Shown here in pieces: positions 7,111-12,532 of a stretch of 12,532 bases of DNA. The notes beneath the pieces were generated by a model. That model had not been told where the DNA came from, did not search any database, and saw only the letters and a list, made by a program, of their open reading frames with translations. Source of the stretch: an uncultured Lachnospiraceae bacterium (GTDB taxonomy: Bacteria; Bacillota; Clostridia; Lachnospirales; Lachnospiraceae); contig CADCPP010000080.1 in NCBI GenBank assembly GCA_902803355.1, forward strand, positions 1-12,532. The letters run 5' to 3'. Within the stretch, counting starts at the first letter, position 1, and each line of letters starts with the position of its first letter. The position numbers were made by a program, and so were the translations under genes.

Positions 7111-8154
7111 TTATGCCTTCTGCACTTTTGCAAGCAGCCGTGCTTTTTCTTTGCGTGCATGCTCCAGACCGGTATCTTCTGTGAACCCCCACTCATTTTC
7201 CAGCAGGTCGATGATGCGGTCGTACGTCCCGGCGGCTTTCTCATACTCGCCCATGATCTCATAGATATCGGCGATGCCCATCAGTTCATCAGTAAAGCGC
7301 GGCCTCTGTGTTTCTTTTTCGAAAGACTGCTCATAGAGTTCGATCGCTTTTGCATAATTACATTTTTTCGCGTAATACTGCGCAGCTTCAAACAGGCAGG
7401 CAAAATCCTCCGGATGCGTGACGACCAGATCTTCGATGATCCCGTCAGCGGTCTTTTCATCGAAGCGGGCGAGTGCAATATGCGCCTGATAGACCCGAAC
7501 CATAACAGGTCTTGCGTCCGGGAGCCGGCTTGCCCTCTCCAGATAGTTTTCCGCCTCGCTTGCCCGGTGATCGGCGAGCAGGTTGTCGATCAGGTAGAGG
7601 TACGGCAGGCGGACGTCAGGGTTTTCTTCAACAATACTGCGCCAAAATTCGATCGCTTTGGTATGGTTGGCTATGTTCCAGTCCCAGGCGGCATGGCCTT
7701 CTGCCCGGTCCAGAACCCATTGACAGTCTTTTTCGCCCGGTGCCATCCGGATGACATCCTTCGCGTAACGGGCGGCTTTCTTCGCATCTGAGTTCATGCG
7801 GTGCCAGTACAGATAGGCAAGAACACTGGATGAGCGCTGTTTGTTCTGCGGATTGTCAAGCTGTGTCTTCAGATAGTCTTCGTATTCCCGGAAAAGATCC
7901 TGCGGCAGTTCCTCATTAATGTCCAGACTGTTCTCGATGCGGTTCATGTGCTGTTCGCTGCTCAAGTCGAAAAGGTCGTCGATGCTGACGCCGAAGGTCT
8001 CCGCGAGAAGCGGAAGTGTGGTGATGTCCGGCATCGATGCGGCGTTTTCCCATTTTGACACCGACTGCGGACCGACACCCAGCTTATCGGCAAGCTGTTC
8101 CTGTGTGAGGCCGGCTTTATAGCGAAGCTGTCTGATCTTTTTTCCCAATTCCAT
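7111..8154 (-). CDS. XRE-family HTH regulator with TPR-like C-terminal domain
   Basis: A 347-residue cytoplasmic protein. Residues 1-65 form an XRE helix-turn-helix, with LTQEQLADKLGVGPQSVSKWE (16-36) as its core. The rest, from about 90 to 345, is helical with TPR-like pairs, for example around 121-140, 164-183, 196-212, 255-280 and 290-318 (IADIYEIMGEYEKAAGTYDR). This layout resembles peptide-responsive regulators such as the Rgg/PlcR type and general Firmicute XRE-TPR proteins, but no cognate peptide gene is evident. The start is set at 8154 rather than an in-frame GTG at 8193, because the ATG has a perfect GGAGG eight bases upstream and the GTG would lie at the predicted transcription start. 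The gene is monocistronic, with its own promoter and a terminator at 7020-7047. Its ligand and targets are unknown. Confidence 0.88.
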   Translation of the reverse strand: MELGKKIRQLRYKAGLTQEQLADKLGVGPQSVSKWENAASMPDITTLPLLAETFGVSIDDLFDLSSEQHMNRIENSLDINEELPQDLFREYEDYLKTQLDNPQNKQRSSSVLAYLYWHRMNSDAKKAARYAKDVIRMAPGEKDCQWVLDRAEGHAAWDWNIANHTKAIEFWRSIVEENPDVRLPYLYLIDNLLADHRASEAENYLERASRLPDARPVMVRVYQAHIALARFDEKTADGIIEDLVVTHPEDFACLFEAAQYYAKKCNYAKAIELYEQSFEKETQRPRFTDELMGIADIYEIMGEYEKAAGTYDRIIDLLENEWGFTEDTGLEHARKEKARLLAKVQKA

Positions 8155-8185
8155 ATGTTTATCCTCCAAGCCAAGTCGTTGTGTT

Positions 8186-8193
8186 GTGATCAC
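8186..8193. promoter_or_regulatory. Perfect palindrome at the predicted +1 of the XRE-TPR gene
   Basis: GTGATCAC lies just downstream of the -10 box, over the expected transcription start. Its position would suit an operator for autoregulation by the XRE-TPR protein or by the adjacent XRE protein. An 8-base palindrome can occur by chance, so this is a positional inference only. Confidence 0.35.
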
Positions 8194-8199
8194 GGCTTT

Positions 8200-8228
8200 A
8201 TTATACGAAAACAGCCTGAGGTGTTCAA
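8200..8228 (-). promoter_or_regulatory. Sigma-A-type promoter of the XRE-TPR gene
   Basis: On the minus strand TTGAAC (8228-8223) and a perfect TATAAT (8205-8200) are separated by exactly 17 bases. Transcription would start near 8193, giving a leader of about 40 bases before the ATG at 8154. Confidence 0.85.
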
Positions 8229-8299
8229 TAACGCAGTTTTCAAGTCGGTTCGCCTGATGGTGGAATGGATCCCCACACTGTTATTGTCTCAATCATACT

Positions 8300-8338
8300 A
8301 AAAAACTGGACTGCTGTAAGCAATGACAACAGTCCAGT
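8300..8338 (-). terminator. Rho-independent terminator after the membrane-bound XRE gene
   Basis: On the minus strand ACTGGACTG pairs perfectly with CAGTCCAGT, and TTGT/ACAG extends the stem to 13 pairs with one G-U wobble. The loop is CATTGCTT and the stem runs directly into TTTTTT. It lies about 40 bases after the stop at 8380. Confidence 0.9.
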
Positions 8339-8379
8339 GATTGCCGGCCAGGCTGGCCAGACAGCTGCCGGGATCCCTC

Positions 8380-9369
8380 TCATCCCTTGCTGCGCATCAT
8401 TTTTGCAATGCCGGCGACGATGCCGAAGGCGACCCCCGCAACGGGCCAGACGATCCAGGTCCGGTGCCATTCCATGGTGAGGAAGCTCCAGGCCAGATAG
8501 CCGGCGGTAACGAGCGCCCAGTAGATCGATGCGATCGGCGCGATCTTTTTATTTGCCGCTTTTTCGATGCGGCTGTAGTCGTCTTCTTCAAGAAGGATCT
8601 TGAAGCTATCCCAGATCATGCTGGTCCGGACGATCATCATGACGCCGGCAGCGATCAGGATGAGCAGGGCGCCCACCGACAGGACCTCGGCGAATTCGTT
8701 GTCCTCAAACAGCAGGAGTTCGATGAAGATCGGAATCACGGCGACCACGCAGAGAACGATGCCGATGGTGAGCAGGCGCGTATTCTGCGGAGCGTAGCGC
8801 TCGCGCCGCTCTCTGACCATGCCGGAGACGCCGTAGGCGGTGTCGATCTGTTCGCTTTCCAGATACTCGAAGCGTTTGCTGCGGATGCCCGTTGTGACGA
8901 ACAGGGCGACTGCCGTGCCGATCAGAGCGATCAGGGCGATCAGCCCAAGACCGGCGGCCTGGTTTTCCGTAAGTGCGATCCGGCCCGCCTCCTGCCCGCC
9001 GGAGAGAATGATCAGCAGCACCGGGGAGAGGATGCAGAGCATGACGCCGAGGGCGACGCGGCCCGAGGCCATGTTTCTGTGATCGAGGAAAGCGGCCGCT
9101 TCCTCCATACTCACGCTCACTGCGCTGTTTTCATCCGGCTGAAGGCCGCTTACGGGTGCCCCGCCAAGGTCCAGTTCATCTTTTAAGAGGACGTCCGTGC
9201 TCACGCCGAAGATCTGGGACATCGCGAGAATGCGGTTCATATCCGGGATGGACTGCGCGCCTTCCCATTTGGAGATGGACTGGCGGCTCACGTCCAGCTT
9301 CTCCGCAAGGTCTTCCTGAGACCAGCCGTTTCGTTTTCTGAGTTCGATGATCTTGTCTGCGAGTATCAT
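8380..9369 (-). CDS. XRE-family HTH regulator with a six-helix membrane domain
   Basis: A 329-residue protein. Residues 1-64 are a classic Cro/CI-type helix-turn-helix, with WSQEDLAEKLDVSRQSISKWE (16-36) as the DNA-binding core followed by the usual PDMNRILAMSQIFGVSTDVLL. A linker (65-100) leads to about six predicted membrane helices near 104-123, 138-162, 198-220, 229-247, 278-299 and 304-324, with a charged loop at 163-197. This layout would hold a DNA-binding head at the membrane, as in many Clostridia regulators that sense membrane state or an exported signal; the signal is not known. The ATG has a strong AAGGAG site. The nearest neighbours are an unrelated peptidase upstream and a terminator downstream, so its targets are not obvious. 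It could repress its own promoter. Confidence 0.88.
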   Translation of the reverse strand: MILADKIIELRKRNGWSQEDLAEKLDVSRQSISKWEGAQSIPDMNRILAMSQIFGVSTDVLLKDELDLGGAPVSGLQPDENSAVSVSMEEAAAFLDHRNMASGRVALGVMLCILSPVLLIILSGGQEAGRIALTENQAAGLGLIALIALIGTAVALFVTTGIRSKRFEYLESEQIDTAYGVSGMVRERRERYAPQNTRLLTIGIVLCVVAVIPIFIELLLFEDNEFAEVLSVGALLILIAAGVMMIVRTSMIWDSFKILLEEDDYSRIEKAANKKIAPIASIYWALVTAGYLAWSFLTMEWHRTWIVWPVAGVAFGIVAGIAKMMRSKG

Positions 9370-9491
9370 GGTTTATCTCCTTTGCTGTCTGCCGGCTGCG
9401 AAGGCCTTTTTGCCTGCCCGGCGGCTTTTGTTTTCGGCGCCATCATAGCGTTTCCGGCTGTTGCAGGCTATAAAGTCCGGCGGAAACATGC

Positions 9492-9530
9492 GCAACCGGC
9501 AGTTGCAAAGCGTGTTTTTTTGCTTGTCAA
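9492..9530 (-). promoter_or_regulatory. Possible promoter and operator ahead of the membrane-bound XRE gene
   Basis: On the minus strand a perfect TTGACA (9530-9525) overlaps the stop codon of the peptidase gene. At a 17-base distance is TGCAAC (9507-9502), a poor -10. An imperfect palindrome, GCAACTGCCGGTTGC (9506-9492), overlaps that -10 and is a candidate operator. An alternative -10, TATAGC, lies further downstream with TTGCGC as its -35. No start site can be fixed by eye. Confidence 0.3.
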
Positions 9531-11215
9531 CCTGCGGAATTCATGCTTTCGAGCAGTTTTTCGACCTTTCCGGCCATCTCGGCGAGTGCACCGCTCTTAA
9601 GCGGCGAGGCGAGGCCGGCTTCCTCAAGCAGCTGCGGCCAGAGCTTCGTTCCGCCCTTTTTGGAGAGTGCGATATAACGCTTAAACGCATCGTTATAGTC
9701 CTCCTGCGAGGCCAGCAGGAACTCGAAAGCGGCCGTCTGCGCGAGCACATAATCGATGTAGTAGAAGGGGCTCTCGTAGATGTGCATCTGATACTGCCAG
9801 CGGGTGCCCTCTTCGATGTAGGGGATGCCCTTCGTACTGATCCACGGACGGAATTTTGCTTCGAGCTCGTTCCAGCAGGCCTTGCGCTCCGCCGGGCTCA
9901 TGTCGGGGTTCTCATAGATGATGTGCTGGAAGTAGTCCACGATGGTCCCGTAAGGGATGAAGGTGAAGGCATCCAGCGCGTGCATGAAGCGGTAGTCCTT
10001 TGCCTTATCACCGAAGAACTTGTCCATGTGCGGCCAGGCAAAGAATTCCATGCTCATGGAGTGGGTCTCTGCCGTCTCCATGCCCATGGAGAGCTCGAAC
10101 GGCTCATTGTCGAAGCAGAACCAGGCGTTCAGGGCGTGGCCGGCCTCGTGGGTCATCACGTCCACATCGCCCGCGGTGCCGTTGAAGTTCGCAAGGATGA
10201 AGGGCTGCTTGTACAGTTCGAAGGAGGTCTGGTAGCCGCCGCCCCACTTGTTCTTGCGGGAGTCCACGTCAAAAGCCTCAGCATCCATCATCATGTCGAT
10301 GAAGCGGCCGGTCTCTTCGCCCATGGCGTGATACATCTGCGTTGCCGCCGCGAAAATCTCGTCCTTGCTGCCCGGCTTCGGATCGCCGCCGGGGATGACC
10401 ACGTCATTATCGTAGATCATATAATCCCCTTCGATGCCGAGCTTCTTCGCGTTCTCAAGGCGCAGTTTCGCCACCACCGGCACGATGTCCTTCAGAATAT
10501 TCTCGCGGAAAACGGCCACGTCCTCCTGCCCGTAGGCAAGACGGCCCATGCGGTAATAGCCAAGCTCCACAAAGTTCTTGTAGCCCATCTTCTTTGCCAT
10601 GCGGTCGCGGATGTGCACCAGGCGGTCGAAGATATCATCAAGCTCTTCGGCGTGGGCAGAGAGCCCCTTGCCGAGCGCTTCGTAGCATTCTCTGCGCGTT
10701 TCGCGGTCTTCGGATTTGGCATAGCCCATCAGCAGAGTCCGGGGCATCTTCTCACCGCGGAATTCGAAGTCCATGCCGGCCATGAGCTTGCTGTACTCCA
10801 TGACCACCTTGTTCTCCTCGACCATGTCTTCGATGATGGCAGGCGACATGCTCTTCAGTTCGATCTCCCACTGCTTAAAGACCAGCGTGCCGAGCTTTTC
10901 CTCCAGTTCGCTGCGCAGGGGCGACTCCAGCATGGCCTTCGCGTACTCCTGATTCAGGGCCTGCGCCTCGGGTCCGATCTCATCGTAGTATTCGTTTTCG
11001 GCCACATAGAACTCATCCACCGTGTTGATGGTGTAGCGCATGCTGGCAAGCGCGGCGTTGGTATAAAAGCGCTTTAAGAGGGCGTGATAGTCCTCCCGCG
11101 CGGTGAGGATCTCCTCCACCGTTTTTGCCTCGCGGATACGTGCCACGATCTGCGGCATTTTCTCTCTTAACTCTTCGATTTTTACCCGTTCATAGGGCAG
11201 TTCGGAAACCTTCAT
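9527..11215 (-). CDS. M3 family oligoendopeptidase (PepF-like zinc metallopeptidase)
   Basis: A 562-residue cytoplasmic peptidase of the M3B group, about the usual length for short PepF/PZ-peptidase types. It hydrolyses short peptides using one zinc ion. The zinc motif is THEAGHAL, with H356 and H360 as ligands and E357 as the general base; the third ligand is probably E383 in AETHSMSMEFF. The C-terminal YQMHIYESPFYYIDYV stretch (about 475-490) is the conserved substrate-positioning region of the family, with its Tyr and His residues. No signal peptide is visible. The ATG has an AAGGAG site located at the end of the DMT transporter gene, only four bases from that stop, so the two are likely cotranscribed. 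No clear terminator follows, so some transcription may continue into the membrane-bound regulator. The family is certain; the physiological peptides are unknown. Confidence 0.95.
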   Translation of the reverse strand: MKVSELPYERVKIEELREKMPQIVARIREAKTVEEILTAREDYHALLKRFYTNAALASMRYTINTVDEFYVAENEYYDEIGPEAQALNQEYAKAMLESPLRSELEEKLGTLVFKQWEIELKSMSPAIIEDMVEENKVVMEYSKLMAGMDFEFRGEKMPRTLLMGYAKSEDRETRRECYEALGKGLSAHAEELDDIFDRLVHIRDRMAKKMGYKNFVELGYYRMGRLAYGQEDVAVFRENILKDIVPVVAKLRLENAKKLGIEGDYMIYDNDVVIPGGDPKPGSKDEIFAAATQMYHAMGEETGRFIDMMMDAEAFDVDSRKNKWGGGYQTSFELYKQPFILANFNGTAGDVDVMTHEAGHALNAWFCFDNEPFELSMGMETAETHSMSMEFFAWPHMDKFFGDKAKDYRFMHALDAFTFIPYGTIVDYFQHIIYENPDMSPAERKACWNELEAKFRPWISTKGIPYIEEGTRWQYQMHIYESPFYYIDYVLAQTAAFEFLLASQEDYNDAFKRYIALSKKGGTKLWPQLLEEAGLASPLKSGALAEMAGKVEKLLESMNSAG

Positions 11216-11219
11216 GCTC

Positions 11220-12146
11220 TTACTCCTTGTCTTTTTGCTGTTTCACGGCGGTTTTTTTCTGTCTTCCCGGCAGCTGCGCTAAGATCACGGCGGCAAAGAG
11301 GGCTACGCTGCCCAGGACCTCGCGGCCGCTCATCCGCTCCTGCAGCAGCACCCAGGCCGTCAGCGCCGAGAAGACCGCTTCCAGGCTCATGATGAGCGAG
11401 GCGAGGGCAGGGTCCGTGTATTTCTGGCCGGCCATCTGCAGGGTGTAGCCGACCGCGCCGCTCATCACGCCGGCGTACAGGATCGGGATACCAGCGGCCG
11501 TAATGTCAGACCAGCGGGGCGTCTCGAAAAGAAGCATGCCGATGCCGCTGATCACGGCGGTGGTAAGGAACTGAAAACCGGCCAGCAGGAACAGATTGTC
11601 CGTCCCTTTGGAAAAGTGATCCACGCTCATGATCTGGAAGGAGAAAACGAAGGCACAGAGGATCATCAACGCGTCGCCCTTTTCGATCACGAAACCTTCC
11701 TTGACGCTGATCAGATACAGGCCGATGACGCTCAAGGCAACGCAGAGCCAGATCTTGAGCGGCGGGCGCTTTCCGAAGAAGATGCCGAGAAGCGGCACGC
11801 CCACCACATAGAGCGCGGTTATAAAGCCGCCTTTTCCGACGGTCGTGGTCTCGATCCCGAGCTGCTGCGAGAGGCTCGCAAGCGCAAGGAAGATGCCGCA
11901 GACCGCGCCGCCAAGTGCCGCGCGCTTAAGGCTCTCCCGGGTGAGCGGCGTCTTTCCGCCTTTTCTTCCCTTTACGAAGCCGAGCGGCAGCAGGATCGCC
12001 GCCGAAAGGATATAGCGCGTGCAGACGAAGGTGCAGGCGCCCACGTATTCCGTCCCCACGCTCTGGGTAACAAAAGCAGCGCCCCAGATCATTGCGGCGA
12101 GGACCAAAAGCAGGCTCATCATTTTACCGGATGGCTTTTTCTCCAA
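11220..12146 (-). CDS. DMT superfamily transporter with two EamA domains
   Basis: A 308-residue, very hydrophobic protein with about ten predicted helices in two EamA repeats. The first starts with LLLVLAAMIWGAAFV near residue 13, and its second repeat starts near residue 149 (DALMILCAFVFSFQIMSV). The C-terminal helix carries the family-typical SLEAVFSALTAWVLLQERMS stretch and is followed by a basic tail (RQKKTAVKQQKDKE) expected in the cytoplasm. EamA proteins are inner-membrane carriers that mostly export metabolites such as amino acids; the substrate cannot be read from sequence. The start is taken as TTG at 12146 because an in-frame TAA lies directly before it and a GAGAAG lies about nine bases upstream. 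The next candidate is an ATG at residue 9, which has no good ribosome binding site. The oligoendopeptidase starts four bases after this stop. Confidence 0.9.
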   Translation of the reverse strand: MEKKPSGKMMSLLLVLAAMIWGAAFVTQSVGTEYVGACTFVCTRYILSAAILLPLGFVKGRKGGKTPLTRESLKRAALGGAVCGIFLALASLSQQLGIETTTVGKGGFITALYVVGVPLLGIFFGKRPPLKIWLCVALSVIGLYLISVKEGFVIEKGDALMILCAFVFSFQIMSVDHFSKGTDNLFLLAGFQFLTTAVISGIGMLLFETPRWSDITAAGIPILYAGVMSGAVGYTLQMAGQKYTDPALASLIMSLEAVFSALTAWVLLQERMSGREVLGSVALFAAVILAQLPGRQKKTAVKQQKDKE

Positions 12147-12159
12147 TTATCCGGTCTTC

Positions 12160-12471
12160 TCAGATGAATTTGACCGCGGTGCCGTAGGCCATGACCTCGG
12201 CCGCGCCCTGCGTCACGGAAGCGGACGCGTAACGTACGCACACGACGGCGTCGGCGCCCAGCGCCTCGGCTTCCTCGACCATGCGCTTGGTCGCGAGAGC
12301 ACGCGCGTTGTTCATCATCTCGTTGTACTTCGTCAGTTCGCCGCCGACCAGGGTCTTCAGTCCGGCGCCGATGTCGCGGAAGGCGTTGACCGTCTGGATG
12401 GTGCTGCCTTTTGCGAGGCCGAGCACTTCGAGTTCTTTTCCGTTAATAGTTTCAGTAGTTGCTAAGATCAT
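12160..12471 (-). CDS. YbjQ/UPF0145 family protein (putative heavy-metal-binding domain)
   Basis: A 103-residue protein with the full-length pattern of the YbjQ/UPF0145 family. It opens with MILATTETINGKEL, has the central stretch around DIGAGLKTLVGGELTKY, the NARALATKRMVEEAEALGADAV segment in the middle, and a C-terminal VMAYGTAVKF strand. Members are small alpha/beta proteins that form ring-like oligomers; a metal-binding role has been proposed but is not proven. The ATG is preceded by a strong AAAGGAG ribosome binding site seven bases upstream, inside the end of the previous gene. Only 13 bases separate it from the DMT transporter downstream, so it is likely in the same transcript. The family assignment is confident; the function is not. 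Confidence 0.9.
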   Translation of the reverse strand: MILATTETINGKELEVLGLAKGSTIQTVNAFRDIGAGLKTLVGGELTKYNEMMNNARALATKRMVEEAEALGADAVVCVRYASASVTQGAAEVMAYGTAVKFI

Positions 12472-12532
12472 CTTCTTCTCCTTTGTCGATCTCCCGGATG
12501 CGGGTGATGAGTACCCAGATCATGCCGACGCC
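12452..12532 (-). CDS. C-terminal end of an unknown, possibly membrane-associated protein (partial)
   Basis: The window edge cuts off the 5' part; only the last 26 codons and a TGA are visible. The reading frame is chosen because nearly every third codon position is G or C until the overlap with the next gene, as in the other genes here. One alternative frame stops after three codons. The other gives an implausible His/Arg-rich peptide. The readable tail begins GVGMIWVLITRIRE, which looks like the end of a membrane helix followed by a charged stretch (IDKGEEDDLSNY). The stop lies 20 bases inside the following ybjQ-like gene, whose ribosome binding site is also inside this frame, so the two are probably translationally coupled. 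I do not recognise the family from this fragment. Confidence 0.6.
   Translation of the reverse strand, partial: GVGMIWVLITRIREIDKGEEDDLSNY

Noticed and set aside
8240..8296. An 18-codon minus-strand frame (MIETITVWGSIPPSGEPT) between the two XRE genes
   Set aside because: It begins just after the terminator T-tract, with no ribosome binding site and upstream of the only convincing promoter, so it is unlikely to be expressed.
8345..8361. GGCCAGCCTGGCC hairpin between the XRE gene and its terminator
   Set aside because: The stem is only five pairs with a three-base loop and has no T-tract; the strong terminator next to it explains the end of the transcript.
9461..11077. A 538-codon plus-strand open frame opposite the oligoendopeptidase gene
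   Set aside because: It is the antisense shadow of a clear M3 peptidase with an intact HEAGH motif. High GC at third codon positions opens antisense frames; the predicted protein is rich in His, Val and Leu without any known motif.

Overview
This window looks like a chromosomal segment from a fairly GC-rich Firmicute, probably Clostridia and possibly Lachnospiraceae-like. The pointers are strong AGGAGG-type ribosome binding sites, sigma-A-type promoters with 17-base spacers, two XRE regulators fused to sensor-like tails, an M3B-type oligoendopeptidase, an anaerobe-type arginine deiminase and no outer-membrane genes. The taxonomic placement is an inference from gene style only. All eleven genes lie on the minus strand, so transcription runs from high to low coordinates. 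I see no rRNA, tRNA, CRISPR array, phage, transposon or plasmid functions.

In transcription order: (1) At 12532-9527 is a tightly packed row. It holds the last codons of an unknown membrane-like protein (12452-12532, missed by ORF size filters), a YbjQ/UPF0145 protein, a 10-helix DMT/EamA transporter that seems to start at TTG, and an M3 oligoendopeptidase. (2) At 9369-8380 is an XRE regulator with about six membrane helices, ended by a strong terminator. (3) At 8154-7111 is an XRE-TPR cytoplasmic regulator with a near-consensus promoter and a perfect 8-base palindrome at the predicted transcription start, again ended by a strong terminator. (4) At 6896-3651 is a three-gene operon: ABC ATPase, large ABC permease (8-base overlap) and a secreted lipoprotein of the endonuclease/exonuclease/phosphatase (EEP) fold. 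It has its own promoter and a strong terminator. (5) At 3436-2213 is a stand-alone arginine deiminase with the full catalytic set. (6) At 2125-96 is a MoxR AAA+ ATPase and CoxE-like VWA protein pair, overlapping by one base, with its own promoter.

Most of the genes are well-known families. The least explained parts are the ABC exporter/EEP lipoprotein operon and the two neighbouring regulators that join an XRE DNA-binding head to a TPR tail or to a membrane domain. I found nothing I can defend as a wholly new system; these two are the best candidates for follow-up.
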